From positions 1-42,838 of the forward strand of contig CACNHI010000004.1 of the NCBI GenBank assembly GCA_902620265.1: 42,838 nucleotides of DNA, written 5' to 3'. Made by a program: the position numbers and the translations under genes. This document shows, piece after piece, positions 29,320 through 37,929 of this stretch (position 1 is its first letter; each line of letters opens with the position of its first letter). The DNA is from an uncultured Pelagibacteraceae bacterium (GTDB lineage Bacteria > Pseudomonadota > Alphaproteobacteria > Pelagibacterales > Pelagibacteraceae). Below the pieces are notes generated by a model that saw nothing but the letters and a program-made list of their open reading frames with translations, did not search any database and was not told the DNA's origin.

Positions 29320-30342
29320 ATGAAAGTTTTAATTACTGGTGGATGTGGTTTTGTTGGATCTAACGTTGCAATTTTTTTAAAAAAAAGAAATTTTTCAGTA
29401 AGTTCATTAGATAATCTATCGAGAAAAGGATCTTTATTTAATTTAAAATTATTAAGACAAAGTAAAATAAAAAATTATAAAATAGATATTGGCAATTATA
29501 AGAAAATAAAAAAAATCCCTAAATTTGACTTGATTATTGATTGTTGTGCTGAGGCTGCGGTTGAGGTATCAAGAGATGAATTAGATAGGGTGTTTGATAC
29601 CAACCTGGTCGGTACACTTAATATTTTAAAAAAAGCAAAAAAGGATAAATCAAAAGTTATATTTTTATCTTCTAGTCGTGTTTACCCAATAGAGTTATTA
29701 AATAAATCTTATAAGTTTAAAAATTTTAAAAAAAGTATAAATACAAAAAAAAAAATAAATGAAGATAGTTCTATCCAGGGAGCTAAAACAATCTATGGGT
29801 TTACTAAATTAGCATCAGAAATGTTAATTGAAGAATTCGGTTATGCATATAATATTAAATATATCATTAATAGGTGTGGTGTAATATCTGGTCCTTTGCA
29901 ATTTGGCAAACAGGATCAAGGGTTTGTCAGTCATTGGATTTGGAAACATATAAATAAATCAAAATTATCCTATATTGGTTATGGTGGGCACGGAAACCAA
30001 ACCAGAGATGTTCTTCATGTTGAAGATTTATGTAATTTATTAATACTTCAAATTAAAAATATTTCAAAAATTTATAATAAACTTTTTGTAGTTGGTGGAT
30101 CAACAACCAGCTATACATCGTTGAAAAAATTGACATTTATTTGCCAAAAAATTACAAAAAATAAAATATCATTAACAAAAAAACCCAAAACGTCTATTTA
30201 TGATATCCCTTATTATATAAGTGATAATAGTAAAGTTTCAAAAGTATATAAATGGAGACCGAAAAAAAACATTTATAGCATAGTTAAAGATACGTATATA
30301 TGGTTATCTAAAAACAAAAAAAATATAAAAAAGTACTTTTAG
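29320..30342 (+). CDS. NAD-dependent epimerase/dehydratase family protein
   Basis: LITGGCGFVGSNVAIFL, LSSSRVYP, YGFTKLASEMLIEEFG. Confidence 0.83.
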   Translation: MKVLITGGCGFVGSNVAIFLKKRNFSVSSLDNLSRKGSLFNLKLLRQSKIKNYKIDIGNYKKIKKIPKFDLIIDCCAEAAVEVSRDELDRVFDTNLVGTLNILKKAKKDKSKVIFLSSSRVYPIELLNKSYKFKNFKKSINTKKKINEDSSIQGAKTIYGFTKLASEMLIEEFGYAYNIKYIINRCGVISGPLQFGKQDQGFVSHWIWKHINKSKLSYIGYGGHGNQTRDVLHVEDLCNLLILQIKNISKIYNKLFVVGGSTTSYTSLKKLTFICQKITKNKISLTKKPKTSIYDIPYYISDNSKVSKVYKWRPKKNIYSIVKDTYIWLSKNKKNIKKYF

Positions 30343-31392
30343 ATGTCTATTGTCATAATCACAGGCTCCTCTGGGCTGGTTGGATCTGAAGCGGTAAATT
30401 TTTTCTGTGACAAAGGTTTTGAAGTTATAGGAATTGATAATAATCTTAGAAAATTTTTTTTTGGACGAGATGGATCTACACTTTGGATAAAAAATAATCT
30501 TATTAAAAGAAATAAAAAATTTAAGAATTTTAATATTGATATAAGAAATTTTAATGGACTTGAGAAAATTTTTAAAAAATACCGTAAAAATATATCTTTA
30601 ATTATACATTGTGCCGCGCAACCATCTCATGATTATGGAAAAAAATTTCCAGTTTTAGACTTTAACGTTAATGCTACTGGAACTTTAAATCTATTAGAAT
30701 TAACAAAATTATATTGCCCTAATTCCCCATTTATATTCACATCTACAAATAAAGTATACGGAGATAATCCAAATAAACTATCAATAATTGAAACAAAAAA
30801 TCGATGGGAATTAAAAAAAAATAATAAATATTATAATGGTATTGATGAAAAATTTTCAATTGATCACTGTACACATAGTTTTTTTGGTGTTTCAAAAACC
30901 TACGCTGATTTAATAGTACAAGAATATGGGAAAAATATTGGACTAAAAACAGTTTGTTTTAGAGCCGGTTGTATAACTGGACCAAATCATAGTGGTGCGA
31001 AGCTTCACGGATTTTTATCATATTTAGTTAAGATAACATTAGCTACAAGAAAATATTCACTTATTGGATACAAAGGAAAGCAAGTAAGAGATAATTTACA
31101 TAGTTATGATTTGGTAAATTGCTTTTGGGAATTTTTTAAAAAACCAAAGAGAGGAGAGGTTTATAATATTGGTGGTGGCAGATATTCTAACTGCTCCATT
31201 TTGGAAGCTTTAGATTTAGTAGAAAAAATATCTAATATTTCAATTAGTAGAAATGTGGTTCGTATTCCTCGAATAGGTGATCATATCTGGTATATTTCAA
31301 ATTTAAAAAAATTCAGAAACCACTATCCTAAATGGAAGCAGAAATATAATACAAAAAAGATTCTAGGAGAACTAATTGAAAGTTTCAGCTAA
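30343..31392 (+). CDS. NAD-dependent epimerase, CDP-paratose 2-epimerase-like
   Basis: ITGSSGLVGSEAV, NNLRKFFFGRDGSTLW, IIHCAAQPSHDYG, TSTNKVYGDNPN, FRAGCITGPNHSG. Confidence 0.82.
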   Translation: MSIVIITGSSGLVGSEAVNFFCDKGFEVIGIDNNLRKFFFGRDGSTLWIKNNLIKRNKKFKNFNIDIRNFNGLEKIFKKYRKNISLIIHCAAQPSHDYGKKFPVLDFNVNATGTLNLLELTKLYCPNSPFIFTSTNKVYGDNPNKLSIIETKNRWELKKNNKYYNGIDEKFSIDHCTHSFFGVSKTYADLIVQEYGKNIGLKTVCFRAGCITGPNHSGAKLHGFLSYLVKITLATRKYSLIGYKGKQVRDNLHSYDLVNCFWEFFKKPKRGEVYNIGGGRYSNCSILEALDLVEKISNISISRNVVRIPRIGDHIWYISNLKKFRNHYPKWKQKYNTKKILGELIESFS

Positions 31393-32380
31393 AGTTTTAA
31401 AAAAAAAATTAATATACATTTTTAAAAAGTATTCACTTAGCAGTACGCATGCAAAAATATCTGCTGAAGCAATAATAAAAGCAGAATTAGTTGGAGCACA
31501 ATCACATGGATTATCAAGATTAAAAATGTATTGTGATAGAATAAAAAAAAATTTAATTAATAGTAAACCAAAAATTAAAATAAAAAAAATTTCAAAATCG
31601 GCTTCGTTGATTGATGCGGATAATTCAATAGGATTTGTAAGCGGCGACATAGGTATAAAACAAGCAATTAAAAATGCAAAATCCTCTGGTATTGGAATTG
31701 TAGCTGTTAAAAATAGTGGTCACTATGGATTATCAAGCTTTTATGTGGAGCAAGCAGTAAAAAAAAATTTATTAGTTCTATGTTTTACAAACGCTCCACC
31801 AGCACTAGCACCCCATGGTGCTAAAAAAAGTTTATTTGGTACTAATCCAATATGCTTTGGTAGTCCTACAGGCGATAATGTCCCTTTCATATTAGATACA
31901 TCAATGTCAAAAGTTAACAGAGGTAAGATAAGACTTGCTGCAAAGATGGGGACAAAAATCCCAGAGGGTTCTGCTTTGGACAAAAATGGAAATTCAACTA
32001 CAGATGCTTTAAAGGCTCTTGCTGGAGTGCAGTTACCTATTGCAGGATTTAGAGGATCTGGTTTGGCGTGGATGGTTGATATTTTGTCAGGTGTTTTAAC
32101 TGGGGCTAGTCATGGTGGAAAAGCAAAAGATCCTTTTGATGATTTTTCTGGCCCTCAAAATATTGGTCATTTATTTATAACATTTAAATCAAATCTTTTT
32201 TTGAATGATTATATTCCAAGAATTAAACAAAATTTAAAAAGAGTAAAAAAACTACCGAAAATAAAAGGTATAAAAGAGATTATGTACCCTGGTCAAAATA
32301 AATATAAAAGATATAAAAAAAATATGAATAAAAAAATTAATATCCCGCATGAAATATTAAAAGATATTAATAGTCTATGA
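31376..32380 (+). CDS. Malate/L-lactate (sulfolactate) dehydrogenase family (Ldh2/ComC-like) oxidoreductase
   Basis: ELVGAQSHGLSRLKMYCDRI, AVKNSGHYGLSSFYVEQA, FGTNPICFGSPT, GFRGSGLAWMVDILSGVLTGA; TTG start. Confidence 0.87.
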   Translation: MKVSAKVLKKKLIYIFKKYSLSSTHAKISAEAIIKAELVGAQSHGLSRLKMYCDRIKKNLINSKPKIKIKKISKSASLIDADNSIGFVSGDIGIKQAIKNAKSSGIGIVAVKNSGHYGLSSFYVEQAVKKNLLVLCFTNAPPALAPHGAKKSLFGTNPICFGSPTGDNVPFILDTSMSKVNRGKIRLAAKMGTKIPEGSALDKNGNSTTDALKALAGVQLPIAGFRGSGLAWMVDILSGVLTGASHGGKAKDPFDDFSGPQNIGHLFITFKSNLFLNDYIPRIKQNLKRVKKLPKIKGIKEIMYPGQNKYKRYKKNMNKKINIPHEILKDINSL

Positions 32381-33438
32381 AAATTTTAATAAATTTTCTA
32401 ATTATTTTTTTTATATCAATAAATTTAAACGCTTCAGATTTTACTCTTAAAAAAATAACTAGTTTAAACGAACCATGGGGATCTACGTTTTTGAATAATA
32501 ATGAATTACTAATTACAGAAAAATCTGGAAAAATTTTAATTGTTAACTTAAAGGATAAAAAAAGTAAAATTATAAGTCATAATCTTAAAGTTTTAGAATA
32601 CGGTCAAGGAGGATTGCTAGATATTATTGTTAGAGACAATATAGTATGGGTTTCATATTCCGAAGATAGAGGTAAATACAAAACTAGTACTTCTATTGCT
32701 AGAGGTGATTTTAATAGAGACAACATAATATTTGAAAATATATTTCAAGCTTATCCACCAATTGACTCTCCTTATCATTTTGGATCAAGGCTAGCCATAA
32801 AAGGTGATTATTTATTTGCCTCAGTTGGTGAGAGAGGTCAAGGAATGATTGCTCAAGATGCTTCAAAACACCCAGGGAGTATAATTAGAATTCATCTTGA
32901 TGGTAAAATTCCTAAAGATAATCCAAAATTTTTAGACAAAAAAGATTGGCTACCAGAAATATTTCAAATTGGAGTAAGAAACCCTCAGGGACTTACCTTA
33001 TCGCCATTTGATCAGAAAATTTATATTAGTAACCATGGAGCGAAAGGTGGAGATTGGTTTGGAGAGGTAAAAAAAGGTGAAAACTATGGTTGGAAAATTT
33101 TAGGATGGGGAGGAACAAATTATTCAGGAACTAAAATTGGTCCTAAATGGAAACCAGGTTTCACAAAAGCGATACAGTATTGGGTTCCATCAATAGCAAC
33201 TAGCGCGATAACTATTTATAAGGGAGAAGAATTTAAAGAATGGAATGGAAATGCTTTAATTACTTCTTTAAAAGATATGTCTCTAAGAAAATTAGATTTT
33301 ACTAATTTAGAAAGTGTTAAAGAAGATATCATTTTTCAAAGAAAAATTGGAAGAATAAGAGATATTCAAGTTCATCCTAAAAATGGTAAGATCTATTTTT
33401 TAAGTAAAGAAAGTTTATGGGTAATGGAAAAAATATAA
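32377..33438 (+). CDS. PQQ-dependent sugar dehydrogenase family protein (YliI-like)
   Basis: Signal peptide; LNEPWGSTFLNNNELLITEKSGKI, GQGGLLDIIV, HPGSIIRIHLDGKIPKDNP, GVRNPQGLTLSP, GENYGWKILGWG. Confidence 0.88.
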   Translation: MKILINFLIIFFISINLNASDFTLKKITSLNEPWGSTFLNNNELLITEKSGKILIVNLKDKKSKIISHNLKVLEYGQGGLLDIIVRDNIVWVSYSEDRGKYKTSTSIARGDFNRDNIIFENIFQAYPPIDSPYHFGSRLAIKGDYLFASVGERGQGMIAQDASKHPGSIIRIHLDGKIPKDNPKFLDKKDWLPEIFQIGVRNPQGLTLSPFDQKIYISNHGAKGGDWFGEVKKGENYGWKILGWGGTNYSGTKIGPKWKPGFTKAIQYWVPSIATSAITIYKGEEFKEWNGNALITSLKDMSLRKLDFTNLESVKEDIIFQRKIGRIRDIQVHPKNGKIYFLSKESLWVMEKI

Positions 33439-33442
33439 GTTT

Positions 33443-35023
33443 ATGAATTATGATTATTTGATAGTTGGTGCTGGATCTGCAGGATGTGTACTTGCTAATA
33501 GGTTGTCAGAAGATAGTAAAAATAAAGTTGCAATTTTTGAAGCTGGGGGGTCAAGCGATATTTGGAAAGTAAAAATGCCCCTTGCCCTCCTTTATACTAT
33601 GCATGATCCAAAGTATAATTGGAAATATTATTCAGAACCAGAACCTTACCTTAATAATAGAAGAGTTTTTTGTCCAAGAGGTAAAATGATTGGTGGTTGT
33701 TCCTCTCATAATGGAATGGTTTTTGTAAGAGGAAATAAAGACGATTACTCAAGGTGGGAAAGTTTTGGTTTAAAAAATTGGTCATATGAAAAAGTTTTAC
33801 CTTATTTTAAAAAAATTGAGACATGGTCTGAGGGCGAAAATCAATATAGAGGTTCTCTTGGTCCTCTACCAATAAATTTATCTAAAAATTCAAATCCACT
33901 ATTCAAAGCTTTTATTGATGCCGCAGGTCAGGCTGGCCATAAAACAAATATTGATATGAATGGTGAAGAGCAAGAAGGTTTTGGTATGTTTGATACAACC
34001 ATGCATAAAGGAGAAAGAGCCGGCGTAGGTAAATATTATTTAAACCCAGTTAAAAATAGAAAAAATTTAAATATTTTAAAAAATTCATATGTAGAAAAAA
34101 TATTATTTGAGGGAAAAAAAGCGAAAGGATTACAAGTAAAAATAAAAAATGAAGTCAAAAAAATTTATGCAAATAAAGAAGTTATACTTAGTGGTGGTTC
34201 AATAAATTCGCCTCAATTATTAATGGTATCTGGAATTGGTGATGCAGATCATTTAAAAGAAAAAGGTATTGAAGTAATAAACGATCTAAAAGGGGTTGGT
34301 AAAAACTTACAAGATCATTTGGAAACTTACATTCAACAAGAGTGTAAGACGCCTAATACATTGTATACCTATACAAAACTAATACCAAAAGTATTAGCAG
34401 GAATTCAGTGGTTTATGTTCAAGTCTGGACCATGTTCAAAATCATTTTTAGAAGCAGGTGGATTTGCAAAATCAAATCCTCAGAGAAAGGTTGCAAATAT
34501 TCAATTTCATTTCTTTCCATCATTTGTAATAAATCATGGTCTGGTTGACCCTGATACTCATGGTTATCAATTACATGCAAGTCCAAATCATCCAAAAAGT
34601 AGAGGTCAAATTACATTAAATTCTTCTGATCCATATGAATATCCAAAAATATTATTTAATTATTTGAAAGAGGATGAAGATTTAAAACAAACTAGAGAGT
34701 GTATTCATGTTGCAAGAAAAATATTATCTCAACCTGCTCTTTCAGAACATGCTGGAAGAGAAATTGGTCCTGGCACAGATGCAAAATCCGATGATGAATT
34801 AGATGATTATATAAAATCTAATGCAGATACTGCTTATCATCCATGTGGTACATGTAAGATGGGAGTTGATGATATGGCTGTAGTTGATGAAAACTTAAAA
34901 GTAAAAGGTATTGAAAATTTAAGAGTAATTGATGCATCAGTAATTCCAGAAATACCAAGTGCAAATTTAAACGCACCAGTCCTTATGATTGCTGAAAAAG
35001 GTTCAGAATTAGTTCTTAATTGA
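33443..35023 (+). CDS. GMC family oxidoreductase (choline/alcohol dehydrogenase-like)
   Basis: DYLIVGAGSAGCVLANRLSED, PRGKMIGGCSSHNGMVFVRG, GVGKNLQDHLE, YHPCGTCKMG, VIDASVIPEIPSANLNAPVLMIAEKGSE. Confidence 0.93.
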   Translation: MNYDYLIVGAGSAGCVLANRLSEDSKNKVAIFEAGGSSDIWKVKMPLALLYTMHDPKYNWKYYSEPEPYLNNRRVFCPRGKMIGGCSSHNGMVFVRGNKDDYSRWESFGLKNWSYEKVLPYFKKIETWSEGENQYRGSLGPLPINLSKNSNPLFKAFIDAAGQAGHKTNIDMNGEEQEGFGMFDTTMHKGERAGVGKYYLNPVKNRKNLNILKNSYVEKILFEGKKAKGLQVKIKNEVKKIYANKEVILSGGSINSPQLLMVSGIGDADHLKEKGIEVINDLKGVGKNLQDHLETYIQQECKTPNTLYTYTKLIPKVLAGIQWFMFKSGPCSKSFLEAGGFAKSNPQRKVANIQFHFFPSFVINHGLVDPDTHGYQLHASPNHPKSRGQITLNSSDPYEYPKILFNYLKEDEDLKQTRECIHVARKILSQPALSEHAGREIGPGTDAKSDDELDDYIKSNADTAYHPCGTCKMGVDDMAVVDENLKVKGIENLRVIDASVIPEIPSANLNAPVLMIAEKGSELVLN

Positions 35024-35029
35024 TTTAAC

Positions 35030-35209
35030 TTAAGCTTGATTAGTACAGATATCTTTAATTACTGGGGTATTAGCACAATCACCACACTTAGTAACTTTTA
35101 CGATACATCCATCATCAAGTTTTTTAACATCAACAACTCTATGACATTTTGAACATGTTGCTGATATTGTTAAACCACATTTTCTACAATTGTGTGTTTC
35201 TAGTTCCAT
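35030..35209 (-). CDS. 59-aa 8-Cys putative zinc-ribbon protein (not in ORF track)
   Basis: Manual translation MELETHNCRKCGLTISATCSKCHRVVDVKKLDDGCIVKVTKCGDCANTPVIKDICTNQA*; paired CxxC motifs. Confidence 0.75.
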   Translation of the reverse strand: MELETHNCRKCGLTISATCSKCHRVVDVKKLDDGCIVKVTKCGDCANTPVIKDICTNQA

Positions 35210-35275
35210 ATAAATAAAATAAGAAAAAAAAATTATTTTTCAACTTTTTTTAAATTTTTGATAATAAATCTCAAA

Positions 35276-35294
35276 ACTAATGATAATCATTATC
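35276..35294. promoter_or_regulatory. Fur-box-like palindrome 1
   Basis: ACTAATGATAATCATTATC, 17/19 match to the classical GATAATGATAATCATTATC by eye. Confidence 0.75.
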
Positions 35295-35334
35295 ATAAAA
35301 AAATTGCATAAAATTGATAAAAAAAAATTTAGTT

Positions 35335-35353
35335 GGTAATGATTATCATTAAC
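35335..35353. promoter_or_regulatory. Fur-box-like palindrome 2
   Basis: GGTAATGATTATCATTAAC, 16/19 match to the classical Fur box; 10 bp before the ATG at 35364. Confidence 0.75.
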
Positions 35354-35363
35354 AAAAAATAAA

Positions 35364-35807
35364 ATGAAAAAAAAAGATACTTCAAAACCATTAATGCTCT
35401 ATTTAGCTGAAGCTATTTATTTTCAATTAATTGAAATAAAGAAGTCAGAACAACAAATATCAAACGTTGAACTTGTAGAAAGATTTTTAGCAACTAAAGA
35501 ATTTGACGAAATTAAAAAAGGTAATTTTCATGATAATCTTTTTGCTAAAATAAAAGAGAATAATTTCATTAATTTTGAAACTGGAGATAAAATTCCAAAA
35601 GAAACTATTGATTTGCTTAACTTACAAAAGAATACAGTTATTAAACAATTTAAAGAAAATAATGAAGCTTATTTTGCGAAAAGTTCATTTCCATTATCAA
35701 ATTCACAAAACGCCTTTGGTTTGATTTGGAGAATGTGTGAAACATATGAGCTTTGGTGTAAAGAAATAAAAAAAGAAAAATTAATTAAGCTTAATTTTAT
35801 AGATTAA
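35364..35807 (+). CDS. Hypothetical protein, candidate metal-regulated
   Basis: 147-aa ORF directly downstream of tandem Fur-like boxes; no family recognised. Confidence 0.8.
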   Translation: MKKKDTSKPLMLYLAEAIYFQLIEIKKSEQQISNVELVERFLATKEFDEIKKGNFHDNLFAKIKENNFINFETGDKIPKETIDLLNLQKNTVIKQFKENNEAYFAKSSFPLSNSQNAFGLIWRMCETYELWCKEIKKEKLIKLNFID

Positions 35808-36262
35808 TTAGATGGAATAAAGATTAAACAAAGACCGTTATTACAAAATCTTTTTCCTGTTTCTGAGGGTCCGTCATCAAATACATGACCATGGTGTGCT
35901 CCACAATTAGCACAATGGTATTCAATACGTTTCATTCCAAATGAATAATCAACTTTTGTTTTAAATGCACCCGGAAGAGCTTCAGAAAATGATGGCCACC
36001 CTGTCCCACTATCAAACTTTGCATTAGAGGAAAATAGTTTAGCATTACAATTTGCGCAGTGATAAAAACCTTCTCTAGTCTCATAATTCAAACTGCTTGT
36101 AAATGGTCTTTCTGTACCTTCTTTAAACATTATTTTCTTTTGTTCTTCGGTAAGTGAATTGTTAATTATTTTTTTTTCCACTTTTGCTAGTAGAGATTTT
36201 GGTAATAAAAAAAGTAAAGCTAAAGTTGAGAATATTGACTTAATAAATTTTCTTTTATTCAT
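35804..36262 (-). CDS. msrB: Peptide-methionine (R)-S-oxide reductase with N-terminal signal/anchor
   Basis: GTERPFTSSLNYETREGFYHCANCNAKLFSSNAKFDSGTGWPSF, MKRIEYHCANCGAHHGHVFDDGPSETGKRFCNNG. Confidence 0.95.
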   Translation of the reverse strand: MNKRKFIKSIFSTLALLFLLPKSLLAKVEKKIINNSLTEEQKKIMFKEGTERPFTSSLNYETREGFYHCANCNAKLFSSNAKFDSGTGWPSFSEALPGAFKTKVDYSFGMKRIEYHCANCGAHHGHVFDDGPSETGKRFCNNGLCLIFIPSN

Positions 36263-36364
36263 TTAAATTATACTTATTCCATTCATGTAAAATACTATTG
36301 CTAATGCAAAAACTAGAATTAAATAAATTATAAAATAAATTATATATTTAAATTTTTTTTTCAT
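36263..36364 (-). CDS. 33-aa hydrophobic membrane peptide (not in ORF track)
   Basis: Manual translation MKKKFKYIIYFIIYLILVFALAIVFYMNGISII*; ATGA overlap with the upstream SRAP gene stop, and stop abuts the msrB start. Confidence 0.65.
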   Translation of the reverse strand: MKKKFKYIIYFIIYLILVFALAIVFYMNGISII

Positions 36365-36990
36365 ATTAAATTTACTTTTTCTATCAGATTTGAGTTATTA
36401 TTTTGTGGTTTATTTACGTCTTTTGAAATTTCATAAAATTCAAAATTAGGTTTATTTCTTTTAATTAAAAATGGTGTTATATCTTCGTTGCTCTCCAAAT
36501 ATTTTTCTATATCTTGTTCATGTAATGAAACTGGTTGCCTATGGTGAATTTGTTTTATATTATCTTGTGCTTCTTCAGTAATTAGGCAAAACTCGTGATT
36601 ACTAAATATTCCAGCAACGTACATTGTAGCTTTATCATCTCTAATGAAATAATGAGGTGTTTTAATTGTACCCTCACGCTTCCATTCATAAAATCCATCC
36701 ATCACAGATACACATCTGGTTTTTTTTATCAAATTTTTAAAAGAGACTTTTTCATTAATGGTTTCTAATCTCGCGTTGATTAAAGCTTTGAAATCTTTTT
36801 TTTTTGCCCAAGATGGAATAATACCCCATTTTGCTTTTTCAAGTGTAAAACCACTAGAGTATTTTTTTATTATTGGAAGTTCTTGAGAGGGATGTGCATT
36901 ATAATTCACATCATTTTCAACTTTAATAGATGTTTTAACAATTTTTTTTGTTTTATTAACTGGATTTGTAACAACGTATCTTCCGCACAT
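36361..36990 (-). CDS. SRAP family protein (YedK/HMCES-like abasic-site processing)
   Basis: MCGRYVVTN catalytic Cys2, YNAHPSQELPII, AKWGIIPSWAKK, INARLETI, RCVSVMDGFYEWKREG, HHRQPV. Confidence 0.93.
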   Translation of the reverse strand: MCGRYVVTNPVNKTKKIVKTSIKVENDVNYNAHPSQELPIIKKYSSGFTLEKAKWGIIPSWAKKKDFKALINARLETINEKVSFKNLIKKTRCVSVMDGFYEWKREGTIKTPHYFIRDDKATMYVAGIFSNHEFCLITEEAQDNIKQIHHRQPVSLHEQDIEKYLESNEDITPFLIKRNKPNFEFYEISKDVNKPQNNNSNLIEKVNLI

Positions 36991-36994
36991 AAAT

Positions 36995-37687
36995 TTAACG
37001 AGCTAACTTAATAAAAATATCTCCCATTCCTGACTGTAAACTTTCTACAGGTTTATTATTTCTTATATCACAATATTCGCCTGTCACTTCGTTTTTAGCA
37101 ATGTAATTTATATTTTGTTCATTACAAGGTTTTGCTTTATGTAAAAGACCAATTACTAATTTACCATCTATTTCAAATACTTGATTTGTATCTAATTTAT
37201 CATTTTTACAAAAATAATCTTTGTTTACTCTTTTTGGAAAGTCTACTTTTCCACAAGGATTATCTATAGTAAGAACATAAATATCTTTTTTTACATCTTT
37301 AAATTGATAATTTATTTTTTTAACTTTCGAATATTTCATAACATCACAAGAACACGGGATACAACATCTGTAGTAATACCCACAAATCTTTGTATTTGAT
37401 TTATCTTGATTTACATAGAGAAATTCAGGCATACTTCCTGGACTTATTAATGATCCACTAACTGCACAATAAAGCTTATTATATTCAACAAATTCTTTAT
37501 AATTCATATCTTGATCAATAATAAACTTAAAAAACTTTGGTCCAGCAGCATTTCTATTTTGATCAGGAAAAATTTTTGACCAATTCGAAACTAAATTTTC
37601 ATAATATTCCTTTCCAGACGCTACTACAGGTGATTGAAAAGCGATTAATAAAATCATGATTGTGATAGACTTTAAAAATCTTGACAT
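36995..37687 (-). CDS. Secreted Cys-rich hypothetical protein
   Basis: Signal peptide MSRFLKSITIMILLIAFQSPVVASG; CGYYYRCCIPCSCDVMKY. Confidence 0.75.
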   Translation of the reverse strand: MSRFLKSITIMILLIAFQSPVVASGKEYYENLVSNWSKIFPDQNRNAAGPKFFKFIIDQDMNYKEFVEYNKLYCAVSGSLISPGSMPEFLYVNQDKSNTKICGYYYRCCIPCSCDVMKYSKVKKINYQFKDVKKDIYVLTIDNPCGKVDFPKRVNKDYFCKNDKLDTNQVFEIDGKLVIGLLHKAKPCNEQNINYIAKNEVTGEYCDIRNNKPVESLQSGMGDIFIKLAR

Positions 37688-37718
37688 ATCGAATTTTAAG
37701 ATTGTATTATTTTTTGAC

Positions 37719-37862
37719 TTAAAAACCCATTCTTGACCAGTTTACTTTATCCTGGGATTTATCCTTAAATTTTTTAATTTCTTTATCTGACGGTTTTCTA
37801 AATACAAAAGCAATTAATCCGACAAATGCAACAACGATAAGAGAAAATAAACATGAAGTCAT
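37719..37862 (-). CDS. 47-aa single-TM peptide (not in ORF track)
   Basis: Manual translation MTSCLFSLIVVAFVGLIAFVFRKPSDKEIKKFKDKSQDKVNWSRMGF*; classic TM then charged tail. Confidence 0.65.
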   Translation of the reverse strand: MTSCLFSLIVVAFVGLIAFVFRKPSDKEIKKFKDKSQDKVNWSRMGF

Positions 37863-37929
37863 AATAACTTAATACCAAAAAGTTAAAAATTAGTACTGGT
37901 CACAATTGTCCTAGCTAAATATTTGCTAT

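Noticed and set aside
31372-31983. Track ORFs 31372..31650 - and 31741..31983 -
   Set aside because: Antisense to the Ldh2-family dehydrogenase.
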